From positions 1 to 64,000 of the forward strand of contig QZIR01000017.1 in the NCBI GenBank assembly GCA_003604975.1: a stretch of DNA of 64,000 nucleotides. The letters are read 5' to 3'. Under the pieces are notes generated by a model. The model saw nothing but the letters and a program-made list of their open reading frames with translations. It had not been told where the DNA came from and made no database searches. The translations under genes were made by a program, and so were the position numbers. This document shows positions 8,544 to 16,923 of the stretch, piece by piece. This stretch comes from Desulforudis sp. GTDB lineage: Bacteria > Bacillota > Desulfotomaculia > Desulfotomaculales > Desulforudaceae. Numbering within the stretch: position 1 is the first letter of the stretch; each line of letters starts with the position of its first letter.

Positions 8544-10025
8544 GTGGACATCATCATATCTGCAAGCCCGCTATACGCCGTTCTGGTCTCACTACTCGCG
8601 GTGGTCCTGATCGGCGTTTCAGGGAAAAACCCGAACCTGAGGGAATCGTGGACCATCGTCGCGGCCCTGATCAAGTTCTCGATCGTCGTCTCCATGCTGC
8701 CCAAGATTTTAGACGGCAAGATCATCGAGTATACGGTCTTTACGATGATGCCCGGGTTGGATCTCGCCCTCCGGGTGGATCCCCTGAGCATGTTCTTCGC
8801 CCTCACAGCGTCCCTGCTTTGGATTATCACGGCCTTTTACTGCATTGGTTACATGCGGGCGGGAAAGGAAAAGAACCAAACCCGGTTCTACATGTGCTTC
8901 GCGGTGGCCCTGTCGGGCGCGCTGGGTATCGCCTTTTCCGCAAACCTGTTCACCCTGTTTGTTTTCTATGAGATCCTGACCCTTTGCACCTACCCCCTGG
9001 TGGTGCACAAGCAAACCCCCGAAGCGGTCAGAGGAGCCCGGCGCTACCTTACCTACCTCCTGGGAACGTCCATCGCCTTCCAGCTGTCGGCCATCTTCCT
9101 CACATACTTCTATGCCGGTACGCTTGAGTTTACCGCAGGTGGAATCTTGGCCGGCTCAGCCTCGAACACGGTAATCACGATTATCTTTGTCCTCTTCGTG
9201 ATGGGCATTGGGAAAACGGCAATTATGCCCTTCCATGCCTGGTTGCCGGCAGCGATGGTTGCGCCTACTCCGGTCAGCGCCCTGCTGCACGCGGTGGCAG
9301 TCGTTAAAGCCGGTGTCTTCACCCTGATCAAGGTGATCCTATACGTTTTCGGGGTGGACTTGCTGCAAGAACTCGGGCTGGGCGTGGCGCTCGCCTATGT
9401 TGCTGCCTTTACGATTATAGTGGCGTCCATCATGGCCTTACGGCAGGACAACCTGAAGCTGCGGCTGGCCTATTCAACAGTCGGTCAGTTATCTTACATC
9501 ATTATGGCCGTCGCACTGCTCACCCCCAGTGGTATAACCAGTGCGTTGATTGCGGTTATGATCCACGCCTTCGGCAAGATCACCCTCTTTTTCACCGCCG
9601 GGGCGATTTACATTGCGGCGCATAAGACCAAGGTTAGTGAGCTGGACGGGATCGGGAAACAAATGCCCTTTACGATGTTTGCCTTTACCGTGGGCGCCCT
9701 CTCGATGGTCGCGGTACCACCGGCCGCCGGGTTTATCAGCAAGTGGTACCTGCTCCTGGGTGCCTTCGAAGCGCACCAGCTGGTGCTTATCGGAGCTATC
9801 GTGGTCAGTACGCTTTTAAATGCGGCCTACTACCTTCCTATCGTGTACGCCGCCTTCTTTAAGCCGGTTCCGCTGGGTGAAGGTACCGAGATGCACGAGG
9901 CGCCGGCCCTCATGGTGGCACCCCTGGTGTTTACGGCTATTGGTACGTTAGTGCTCTTCCTATGGCCGACACTGCTCTTTGACCTGGCAAAACTGGTTCT
10001 GGCCAGTGTGATGGGAGGTTATTAG
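8544..10025 (+). CDS. Mrp-type channel subunit D, copy 2
   Basis: 493-residue paralogue of the preceding gene, GTG start. It keeps Glu143 in 'LFVFYEILTLCTYPL', Lys224 in 'MGIGKTAIMPFHAWLP' and Lys in 'AVVKAGVFTLIK', the key charged residues of a proton-translocating NuoL-like half-channel. About 14 membrane helices. A 63-base gap separates it from copy 1, while the next gene begins three bases after its stop. A second complete channel subunit means the complex is not the ordinary A-G Mrp type. Confidence 0.88.
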   Translation: MDIIISASPLYAVLVSLLAVVLIGVSGKNPNLRESWTIVAALIKFSIVVSMLPKILDGKIIEYTVFTMMPGLDLALRVDPLSMFFALTASLLWIITAFYCIGYMRAGKEKNQTRFYMCFAVALSGALGIAFSANLFTLFVFYEILTLCTYPLVVHKQTPEAVRGARRYLTYLLGTSIAFQLSAIFLTYFYAGTLEFTAGGILAGSASNTVITIIFVLFVMGIGKTAIMPFHAWLPAAMVAPTPVSALLHAVAVVKAGVFTLIKVILYVFGVDLLQELGLGVALAYVAAFTIIVASIMALRQDNLKLRLAYSTVGQLSYIIMAVALLTPSGITSALIAVMIHAFGKITLFFTAGAIYIAAHKTKVSELDGIGKQMPFTMFAFTVGALSMVAVPPAAGFISKWYLLLGAFEAHQLVLIGAIVVSTLLNAAYYLPIVYAAFFKPVPLGEGTEMHEAPALMVAPLVFTAIGTLVLFLWPTLLFDLAKLVLASVMGGY

Positions 10026-10027
10026 TC

Positions 10028-10276
10028 TTGAAAAAGAAGGAATCCGATTTCTTTGATCGTCCGAAAAACCTAAAGGCCATGGCGGCCATCCTGATCGCGG
10101 CACTTATCGGGCTGTTGATCTTTGATTTCTTCGTCCATAAACATCCCTTCTTCGGTTGGGACGGGCTGCCCACCTTTTACGCCTTCTACGGTTTTGTTGG
10201 CTGTGTACTGCTGGTGGTAATCGCCAAGAATATACGACCCTTCTTAAAAAGAGAGGAAGACTACTACGATGATTAG
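10028..10276 (+). CDS. Small two-helix membrane protein of antiporter operon
   Basis: 82 residues, TTG start, with basic N-terminus (MKKKESDFFDRPKN), two membrane helices (about 17-37 and 48-68) and an acidic C-terminus (REEDYYDD). It begins three bases after channel copy 2 and overlaps copy 3 by eight bases, so it is embedded in the operon and probably a complex subunit. I do not recognise a named family; its position between two NuoL-like genes suggests an interface subunit. Confidence 0.7.
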   Translation: MKKKESDFFDRPKNLKAMAAILIAALIGLLIFDFFVHKHPFFGWDGLPTFYAFYGFVGCVLLVVIAKNIRPFLKREEDYYDD

Positions 10277-12059
10277 TATGTTCCCACCTGCCCTTGTCCT
10301 TATCATCGGCGCATTGATCATTCCTTTTCTAAAAGGAAGAGCCCGTTCTGCATACATGCTCATCCTGCCGGTAGTCGCTTTTTTCGTGCTGCAAAGCATC
10401 CCGGAAGACACTTACGGGCTGATGCGTTTTCTCAACAACGACCTTTCTTTACGGATTGACCAGCTAAGCCTCGTCTTTGGTTATGCCTTCATCTTGATCA
10501 CCTTTATCGGGACCATTTATGCTTTACACGTCAAAGACCTCGGGGAACAGGTGGCCAGTTACGTTTATGCCGGCAGCGCCCTTGGTGTTGTCTTCGCGGG
10601 TGACTTGATTTCCCTATTTGTCTTCTGGGAACTCCTTACCTTGTCAGCCACTTTTATCATCTGGTCCCGGGGATCCAAGGCCTCACAGGGGGCTGGCTTG
10701 CGGTACCTGATGGTGCACATCTTCGGTGGGGTAATCCTGCTGGCGGGTATTATCCTCCGGGTCGTCCAAACCGGCTCTACCGAGTTTGGCTACATCGGAC
10801 TTGACACCTTGTCTTCATACCTGATCCTGCTGGGCTTTGCGATCAACGCGGCCATCCCGCCGCTACACGCATGGCTCGTTGACGCCTATCCGGAGGCTAG
10901 TATCACCGGTACCGTATTCTTAAGCGCTTTTACCACGAAGACCGCGATCTACGTCCTGGCCAGGGGATTCGCCGGTACGGAGCTCCTGATCGTGCTTGGC
11001 GCCATAATGACGGTGTTCCCCATCTTCTTCGCGGTGCTCGAGAACGACCTCCGCAGGGTGCTCTGCTACAGCCTGATTAACCAGGTCGGGTTTATGGTGG
11101 TCGGTATCGGTATTGGAACGGCGTTGGCCCTAAACGGCGCGGTGGCGCACGCCTTTGCGGACGTCCTGTTTAAGTCCCTGTTGTTCATGGCGGTGGGTGC
11201 AGTAATGTACCGGACCGGCACCTGCAAGGCAAATGAACTGGGCGGACTGTACAAGACAATGCCGATCACCCTGATCTTCTGCCTGGTTGGGGCGGCCTCG
11301 ATCTCGGCTTTCCCACTCTTTAGTGCCTTTGCTACCAAGTCAATGATTATTTCCGCCACTGGATACGAGCAGATGACCGTCATCTTCCTGCTGCTACTGT
11401 TTGCTTCCGCCGGTGTTTTCCACCATGCTGGTATTAAGATTCCTTACTTCATCTTCTTTGCGCACGACTCCGGCAAACGGCCGCAGGAGGCGCCGCCGAA
11501 CATGCTGATTGCGATGGGCATTGCCGCCTTCCTCTGCATCTTCATCGGTGTCTATCCCAAGACGCTGTACAGTATCCTGCCCTACCCCGTACACTACGTG
11601 CCGTACACCCCGGATCACGTGGTCAGCCAGTTGCTGCTACTCTTCTGTGCTTCCCTGGCTTTCGCGACCTTAATGATTACCCGGTATTATCCGCCGGAAC
11701 TGCATGCAATTAACCTGGATACGGACTGGTTCTACCGCAGGGGTGTGCCCAGACTCATTGCCCTGGCCGGGACCCCATTATCCCGGCTGAACGAACGGCT
11801 CGGCCACGCCTTCCTGGAGGTGCTGCCCCGGTCCCTGATCTGGTTCGGCCAGAATCCCTCAGCCGCTCTGAAGATCGCCGTGGATACCGTGCTGATGCCG
11901 TTTCGAAGCGAGAGCCGTAAGGCGAAGGCGAAGAAGGAAATTAACTTGGCCAAGGCCTCGTCGGCGACCTATGTGCTGCGCCCCTGGTCGATCGGCTCGG
12001 CTATGGGCTCGGTCACCCTGTTCCTGGCCGCTTACCTGTTGTTTTATTATCTGTTCTAG
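10269..12059 (+). CDS. Mrp-type channel subunit D, copy 3, atypical
   Basis: 596-residue NuoL-like subunit, longer than copies 1 and 2 by a C-terminal extension (about residues 480-596) with an amphipathic, charged stretch and a final membrane helix, like the lateral helix region of NuoL or MrpA. Glu121 in 'LFVFWELLTLSA' is kept, as is the TM8 lysine in 'FTTKTAIYVLAR'. At the TM7 position where the other copies have lysine, this copy has Asn193 ('GFAINAAIPPLHAWL'). The missing lysine suggests altered or absent proton transfer through this subunit. Confidence 0.85.
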   Translation: MISMFPPALVLIIGALIIPFLKGRARSAYMLILPVVAFFVLQSIPEDTYGLMRFLNNDLSLRIDQLSLVFGYAFILITFIGTIYALHVKDLGEQVASYVYAGSALGVVFAGDLISLFVFWELLTLSATFIIWSRGSKASQGAGLRYLMVHIFGGVILLAGIILRVVQTGSTEFGYIGLDTLSSYLILLGFAINAAIPPLHAWLVDAYPEASITGTVFLSAFTTKTAIYVLARGFAGTELLIVLGAIMTVFPIFFAVLENDLRRVLCYSLINQVGFMVVGIGIGTALALNGAVAHAFADVLFKSLLFMAVGAVMYRTGTCKANELGGLYKTMPITLIFCLVGAASISAFPLFSAFATKSMIISATGYEQMTVIFLLLLFASAGVFHHAGIKIPYFIFFAHDSGKRPQEAPPNMLIAMGIAAFLCIFIGVYPKTLYSILPYPVHYVPYTPDHVVSQLLLLFCASLAFATLMITRYYPPELHAINLDTDWFYRRGVPRLIALAGTPLSRLNERLGHAFLEVLPRSLIWFGQNPSAALKIAVDTVLMPFRSESRKAKAKKEINLAKASSATYVLRPWSIGSAMGSVTLFLAAYLLFYYLF

Positions 12060-12202
12060 CTGGATACCATAACTCTTGAGTTCTTCGCCGTACGTACAGG
12101 GCGATCATCTGGTGAATGCAGACAGACACCGCTTTTCTTTAACGGTGCCGACAGAGCTGTGACCGGTGGTCGCTCTCTCAGTTTGGTATGGAGGTGGCAA
12201 CG

Positions 12203-12793
12203 ATGTCCGACAAGTATGAAGTAATCCTCGGGTATGAGCAGCAGTTTGCCAAGAATCTGGCCCTGCGGCTGCGGGCGGAGCGCCGGCAACCGATCTGGCA
12301 GTTCTTCATCCCCTTTAAGTTTGCCTTTGAGTTCTTGTCTGCGAAGCGGGATATGCAAGCCTTCACCGAAAGCTTTACCTACATCCGGAAACTAGCCCTC
12401 AACACCGCCCGGTGGACGGCTGGCCCCGAAGAGTCGCAGGAAAGAATTGACGACCTGGAGAATACTATCCGTAAGTGGCTGACCTCCCGCGAGGCCTATT
12501 CTGAGGAAATGCTCGAAGCACAAATGGAGCTCGTCGTCCTGCTACTCGAGCACTACTCCCACCTGCTCCAAGCGGACGGGGACGACTACCCGATCCTGGT
12601 GAAGAACGCTTATCAAAGCCGCCCAGCCGCCTACGAGTCGTTGCTACGGAAGCTAAGCGACGCCGAAAACAGAGCGGACCGGGCGCTGGTGGCTATCCTG
12701 GGGGAAAGTGAGCAGTTCACCGCCGAAATGGAGCAAAAGCAGGCCGCCCTGTACGACCTGCGGACCAGGGAAATGCGCGAAATCTTCATCTAG
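12203..12793 (+). CDS. EQQFAK paralogue 1, unknown function
   Basis: About 196-residue protein, mostly helical, with the N-terminal motif 'YEVILGYEQQFAKNLALRLR', a hydrophobic patch 'IWQFFIPFKFAFEF' (about residues 35-48) and a charged C-terminal helix. I chose ATG 12203 because GGAGGTG precedes it; ATG 12188 would overlap that site. It follows the antiporter operon by 143 bases on the same strand and is paralogous to the next gene. Function not recognised. The hydrophobic patch could let it associate with the membrane. Confidence 0.65.
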   Translation: MSDKYEVILGYEQQFAKNLALRLRAERRQPIWQFFIPFKFAFEFLSAKRDMQAFTESFTYIRKLALNTARWTAGPEESQERIDDLENTIRKWLTSREAYSEEMLEAQMELVVLLLEHYSHLLQADGDDYPILVKNAYQSRPAAYESLLRKLSDAENRADRALVAILGESEQFTAEMEQKQAALYDLRTREMREIFI

Positions 12794-12803
12794 AATCAAG
12801 GGG

Positions 12804-13463
12804 GTGGGGGCAACGGCCCTGTCGCCTAACATCGAGGCTAACTACAATCTGATCCTCTCCCACGAACAGCAGTTCGCCAAAAACGTGGCGACCATAGTCA
12901 TGGAGAAACCGGAGATCTCGGTCTGGATGTTTCTGTTCCCCTTTGTCCTGATCCCGTTCATGCAGCGCTACCAACAGTTCCAGGAATCGGTTAACCTGTT
13001 CTCCCAGGGATACCTGTTTACCAAGAAGCTAACGCTGGACGCCGCTCTCAGGGTCAGCACCGAAGGCCGATCTAAAGAGGAGGCCCTTGCCGATGCGGCG
13101 GTTCTGGTGAACCGCGGGGGGGGCGCCCCGGGACAGGATACGGAGAGTGGTTTTACGGACCACCGGCAAAAAGTACGCGATAGACAAATTGCGGAGATTG
13201 CCCTGCTAGCCGACCATTACCACGCCCTGCTCGGCAGCACGGGGAATAGTTACTCATCGCTGGTGGCAGGCGCTTACAAGTTCAGGGAGAATTACACTAA
13301 GTTCTTAATCCGGCTGGAAGAGGCCGAAAAGCGGGTAAACCAGGCTTCACTCAGGGCCTACGGAAACGAGGTCGAGAATCTGCCCGACATCATTTTCAAA
13401 ATGGAAAGGGCCCTGGCTGCACTCAGGGCCAACGAGACACAGAAGATCTTCGGTCAAAAGTAG
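12804..13463 (+). CDS. EQQFAK paralogue 2, unknown function
   Basis: About 219 residues and clearly related to the previous gene: 'YNLILSHEQQFAKNVATIVM', then 'VWMFLFPFVLIPFMQRYQQF', and the same length of helical C-terminus ending in 'TQKIFGQK' (compare REMREIFI). Start uncertain: GTG 12804 has almost no spacing to AAGGGG, whereas alignment with paralogue 1 (leader and first codons) points to CTG 12819 with AAGGGGGTG upstream. It has an insert around residues 90-125 absent from paralogue 1. Function unknown. Confidence 0.62.
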   Translation: MGATALSPNIEANYNLILSHEQQFAKNVATIVMEKPEISVWMFLFPFVLIPFMQRYQQFQESVNLFSQGYLFTKKLTLDAALRVSTEGRSKEEALADAAVLVNRGGGAPGQDTESGFTDHRQKVRDRQIAEIALLADHYHALLGSTGNSYSSLVAGAYKFRENYTKFLIRLEEAEKRVNQASLRAYGNEVENLPDIIFKMERALAALRANETQKIFGQK

Positions 13464-13482
13464 CAGGGCGAAGTTTTGCCCT

Positions 13483-13508
13483 TTGCGAGGACGCGGGGGT
13501 CTTCGCAA
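13483..13508. terminator. Bidirectional hairpin between convergent genes
   Basis: TTGCGAGGAC (13483-13492) pairs with GTCTTCGCAA (13499-13508), one G-U pair. It lies between the ends of a plus-strand and a minus-strand gene and probably blocks read-through both ways. No long T-run. Confidence 0.55.
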
Positions 13509-13514
13509 TGAGGC

Positions 13515-13877
13515 TTAGTCCAGCTGTACGCCTCTCTCTTTTAATTCCTGCAGTTTACGCTCCGAACAACCCGAGCAGCGGAATTCCGGGTGCTTATCCC
13601 GGGACTTGTCGTAGTTCTTGCTACGAACCAGCCGGAAGCCCTTGGCCACCTGCCCGCAGTCCACGCACTCCACCCTTTCCTTGATCTCCCACTGGGGCGC
13701 CAGGATCGGCGACGTGAAGATGAACCTATCAACCCAAAAGAAGATCAGTCCGCCAATCAGGTTGGCGACAATCGTGGCGAAGGTGACGCTGAAGTTGCTC
13801 AACCAGAGGAGCACCACGGCCAGGACCGGTGTGGAAAGCTGCCAACGCAGCAGATACAGGAGGTATCTCTTTAACAC
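13515..13877 (-). CDS. Two-helix membrane protein with zinc-ribbon-like tail
   Basis: 120 residues. Two N-terminal membrane helices (about 10-27 and 32-50), then a soluble domain with CVDCG and CSGCSE pairs, spaced like a zinc ribbon. The C-terminus is charged. No named family is recognised. It stands alone between convergent plus-strand genes, and nothing in its context gives a function. Confidence 0.6.
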   Translation of the reverse strand: MLKRYLLYLLRWQLSTPVLAVVLLWLSNFSVTFATIVANLIGGLIFFWVDRFIFTSPILAPQWEIKERVECVDCGQVAKGFRLVRSKNYDKSRDKHPEFRCSGCSERKLQELKERGVQLD

Positions 13878-13992
13878 CCACCCTCCACTCCCTTAACACT
13901 AGATATACGGGCCCCGCGACTAGCATTGCAGCGATCAGGGAAATCATTAGGCATAGGCAGTATACCATAAATTATGCAAGGGGTGCACGAAC

Positions 13993-14547
13993 ATGAACAG
14001 ACCGGCCGGTGAACCACTGATCGTGGAGGCAGTTATCGAGATCCCACGGGGGAGCTCCAACAAATATGAGTACGACCGCCACACCGGTGACTTCAGGCTG
14101 GATCGGGTGCTCTATTCCCCCATTCACTACCCGACCGATTACGGCTTCATCCCGCACACCCTAACCGATGACGGTGATGAACTGGACATAATGGTGATGA
14201 TTTCGAAGTCTACCTTTCCGGGCTGCCGCGTGCGCGCGCGCGTCCTGGGGGCCCTGGAGATGACCGACGAGAAGGGCAAGGATATCAAGGTCCTGGCTGC
14301 CGCGGTCAGCGATCCGCGCATGAACCGCTATCGAGATATCAGCGATGTCGGTCGGCACACCCTGAAGGAGATCGAGTACTTCTTCGCCGTCTATAAGGAC
14401 CTGGAAGAGAAGAAAACCATCGTAAACGGTTGGCGCAACCGCACCTTCGCAGAATCAACGGTCCAAGAAAGCAGGCTGTACCCGGCAGTCCATGAAGCGG
14501 TGGACCTATCACCCCGACCAGGACATCTTCAAGACCTGCCCCATTAG
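13993..14547 (+). CDS. ppa: Inorganic pyrophosphatase, family I
   Basis: 184-residue soluble pyrophosphatase that hydrolyses PPi to two phosphates. Family I landmarks: 'IEIPRGSSNKYEYD', 'LDRVLYSPIHYPTDYGFIP' and the metal-binding signature DGDELDIM, which fits the known pattern D-x-D-[PE]-x-D. Start ATG after AAGGGG. In sulfate reducers PPi is released by ATP sulfurylase when APS is made, so this enzyme may drive sulfate activation; it lies 25 kb from the apr genes. The C-terminus (about 160-184) is weakly conserved. Confidence 0.92.
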   Translation: MNRPAGEPLIVEAVIEIPRGSSNKYEYDRHTGDFRLDRVLYSPIHYPTDYGFIPHTLTDDGDELDIMVMISKSTFPGCRVRARVLGALEMTDEKGKDIKVLAAAVSDPRMNRYRDISDVGRHTLKEIEYFFAVYKDLEEKKTIVNGWRNRTFAESTVQESRLYPAVHEAVDLSPRPGHLQDLPH

Positions 14548-14788
14548 GGAGACCACTGTGATAGAAAACCGGTATAGTTTGTTCGGCCAATGCCAAAACC
14601 CTCCTAAGCTGTATATGTTAGCGGTGTTGGGCCTAGTTCCGTTAAGTGGCGGGCCTGGTTACATTTCACCAATGATCAGCGCACATTCTTCATAAACGTG
14701 CAAAAAGAAGCAAAATTCCGGTGGAATCATAGAGGATATCCTCTCGTAACATAGAATTAGTATAGCACTAACTAACGGGAGGGAGAAC

Positions 14789-15892
14789 ATGAGCAAGACA
14801 ATCACCCTAAGCGTCATCAAGGCTGACGTAGGTGGATTTATAGGGCATTCCGGAGTCCATCCCGAACTGATTGAAAGAGCCCGGGGGCTGTTGGCGGGGA
14901 GTCCTTTGCTGATTGATTTCCGGGTAACCAGTGTCGGCGATGACGTTAACCTGATTATTACCCACGAACACGGGCGCAATAACGGGGAGATCCACCAACT
15001 CGCGTGGGACACCTTCGTCGCCTGTACGGACGTGGCCAAGAAACTCAAGCTCTACGGGGCCGGACAGGACCTCCTGGGCGATGCCTTCTCCGGCAACATC
15101 AAGGGCTTGGGACCTGGTGTGGCTGAGATCGAGGTTGAAGAACGCAAGAGCGAACCCGTGATCGTGTTTATGGCGGACAAGACTGAACCCGGCGCCTGGA
15201 ATTTCCCACTGTACAAGATGTTTGCGGACCCCTTCAACACCTCCGGCCTGGTTATTGACCCGAGTATGCACGGCGGATTCATCTTCGAGGTCCGTGACCT
15301 GATTGAGAACAAGAAGATCAAGTTCACGATGCCTGAAGACCTCTATGATATGCTGGTCTTCATCGGCGCCCCCGGCCGGTATGCGATCAAGCGGATCTTC
15401 CACCGGGCGACCGGTGAGATCGCCGCGTCCTCCAGCACCCAACGCCTGAACCTGATGGCCGGACGCTATGTTGGTAAGGACGACCCGGTGTGCATCGTAC
15501 GCTGTCAGAGCGGCTTCCCGGCTGTGGGCGAGGCCCTCGAGCCCTTCGCCTTCCCGCACCTGGTCTCCGGATGGATGCGTGGTTCGCACAGCGGCCCGCT
15601 CATGCCCGTGGCCCAGCGGCAGTCCACGCCGACGCGGTTTGACGGTCCACCGCGGGTCTGCGCCCTTGGTTTCCAGTTAGCTGAAGGTAAGCTCGTCGGT
15701 CCCCAGGACCTGTTTGACGACCCGGCCTTCGACAACTCCCGGAAGACGGCCCTGGACATCGCCGACTACCTGCGCCGTCTGGGACCGTTTGAGCCACACC
15801 GGTTACACCTCGACGAAATGGAATACACCACAATGCCCCTGGTAATGGAGAAGCTCAAGGACCGCTTCATCAGCCTACGGACAAAAAAATAG
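14789..15892 (+). CDS. fbp: Fructose-1,6-bisphosphatase, class V (archaeal-type)
   Basis: 367 residues of the bifunctional FBP aldolase/phosphatase family found in archaea and deep-branching bacteria. Characteristic segments are 'TLSVIKADVGGFIGHSGVHP' at the N-terminus, 'GAGQDLLGDAFSGNIKGLGP', 'MADKTEPGAWNFPLYKMFAD' and 'GSHSGPLMPVAQRQS'. In this family the same active site condenses triose phosphates and removes the phosphate, making gluconeogenesis one-way. Start ATG with AGGGAGG. Monocistronic, with its own terminator. It suits an autotrophic or organic-acid-fed life and feeds the glycogen genes further on. Confidence 0.92.
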   Translation: MSKTITLSVIKADVGGFIGHSGVHPELIERARGLLAGSPLLIDFRVTSVGDDVNLIITHEHGRNNGEIHQLAWDTFVACTDVAKKLKLYGAGQDLLGDAFSGNIKGLGPGVAEIEVEERKSEPVIVFMADKTEPGAWNFPLYKMFADPFNTSGLVIDPSMHGGFIFEVRDLIENKKIKFTMPEDLYDMLVFIGAPGRYAIKRIFHRATGEIAASSSTQRLNLMAGRYVGKDDPVCIVRCQSGFPAVGEALEPFAFPHLVSGWMRGSHSGPLMPVAQRQSTPTRFDGPPRVCALGFQLAEGKLVGPQDLFDDPAFDNSRKTALDIADYLRRLGPFEPHRLHLDEMEYTTMPLVMEKLKDRFISLRTKK

Positions 15893-15918
15893 ACTGTTTT
15901 CCTCAACACTGTAAATAG

Positions 15919-15949
15919 AAGGAGGGAGCTTTTCGGGCTCTCTCCTTTT
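15919..15949 (+). terminator. Terminator after FBPase
   Basis: AAGGAGGGAGC pairs with GCTCTCTCCTT, followed by TTTA, 27 bases after the stop of the class V FBPase gene. Confidence 0.75.
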
Positions 15950-16028
15950 ACGATGCAATAATAATACCTGTACCCAGCCCTAAGTCAGTACGAGCTTCTG
16001 GAACTCCTCCAGTATGCAATCAAAACCC

Positions 16029-16466
16029 TTAGAGTTCACCGATTGCTTCCCGGGCCAGGGCATCCGCACGGTTGTTGAGTTCGTCGTTGCTGTGTCCCTT
16101 CGTCTTCACAAAGCGCACCTGGTGCCGGCCCGCCAGCGAGATCAGTTCCTGCCACAGGTCGCGGTTCTGGACGGGCTGTTTCTTGGCGTTAACCCACCCG
16201 TTACGGTCCCAGCGTTCATACCAGCGGTCCCGGAAACAGTTCACCAGGTAAGCCGAATCACTGACCAGGGTGACCTGGTCGTGCGTTCCATCCAGCACCC
16301 TGAGTGCTTCCAGCGCCGCTTTCAACTCCATCCGCTGGTTCGTGGTTTCCTTCTCCGAACCGGATATCTCGCGCTGCCGGTCCCCTTCAATGATAACCGC
16401 GGCCCAGCCGCCCGGTCCGGGATTGCCTGAACAGGCCCCGTCAGTGTAAATGATTGCTTCCTTCAA
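16029..16466 (-). CDS. rnhA: Ribonuclease HI
   Basis: 145-residue RNase HI, which cuts the RNA strand of RNA-DNA hybrids. The catalytic set is visible: Asp in 'IYTDGACSGNPGPGGW', Glu in 'NQRMELKAALEAL', Asp in 'LVSDSAYLVN' and the C-terminal Asp in 'NNRADALAREA'. The handle region 'RWDRNGWVNAKKQPVQNRDL' is present. Full length. It is the last gene of a minus-strand group with the FhlB-like and FliK-like genes, an order also known in other Firmicutes. Confidence 0.93.
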   Translation of the reverse strand: MKEAIIYTDGACSGNPGPGGWAAVIIEGDRQREISGSEKETTNQRMELKAALEALRVLDGTHDQVTLVSDSAYLVNCFRDRWYERWDRNGWVNAKKQPVQNRDLWQELISLAGRHQVRFVKTKGHSNDELNNRADALAREAIGEL

Positions 16467-16501
16467 AGTCGATGGTCACCCCTTCCTCTATTCTATGATT
16501 C

Positions 16502-16837
16502 TTAGCGGCGGTCTGACTGCTTGGCCTTCTCCTCCAGGTGATACACCCACGCGATCACCTGCGCCACCACTTCGTAAAGCGCCTGCGGTATTTCACGGTC
16601 GACGGCTAGTCCGGTGAGCGTCCAGGCCAGCTCCTCGTTGCGGTAAACCGGCACCCCGGTTTCCCGCGCCCGCTCCTCGATCAGTTCGGCCAGTCTTCCC
16701 CTCCCGGTCGCCACCACGCGCGGCGCGGCGTCCTCACCCTGGTCATACGCCAGCGCCGCCGCAGCCTTCGGCCGGGACCGCACCGTCTCGTTATTACTGT
16801 CCGTGGTCTTCCCCGTTTGGCCCACTACTTTCCCCAT
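16502..16837 (-). CDS. FhlB-like export-switch domain protein
   Basis: 111 residues homologous to the cytoplasmic C-terminal domain of FlhB/EscU type III export proteins without the membrane part: 'AAALAYDQGEDAAPRVVATG' and 'VPVYRNEELAWTLTGLAVDREIPQALYEVVAQVIAWVY'. The autocleavage NPTH motif of FlhB is not present, as usual for these stand-alone FhlB proteins. Such proteins are common in Firmicutes beside a FliK-like gene. They may modulate flagellar export, though no other flagellar gene is in this window. Confidence 0.8.
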   Translation of the reverse strand: MGKVVGQTGKTTDSNNETVRSRPKAAAALAYDQGEDAAPRVVATGRGRLAELIEERARETGVPVYRNEELAWTLTGLAVDREIPQALYEVVAQVIAWVYHLEEKAKQSDRR

Positions 16838-16923
16838 CCCATCTATGTAACCATCCGTCCCCAGATCTCAGACTAAAGCCACTCCGTCCTTGCTGAAGTT
16901 CCAGGAACGGGCTCTGTCCTTCT

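Noticed and set aside
14161-14200. Abnormal pyrophosphatase active site (DGDELD instead of DGDPLD)
   Set aside because: Glu at that position is allowed in the family I signature, so nothing unusual.
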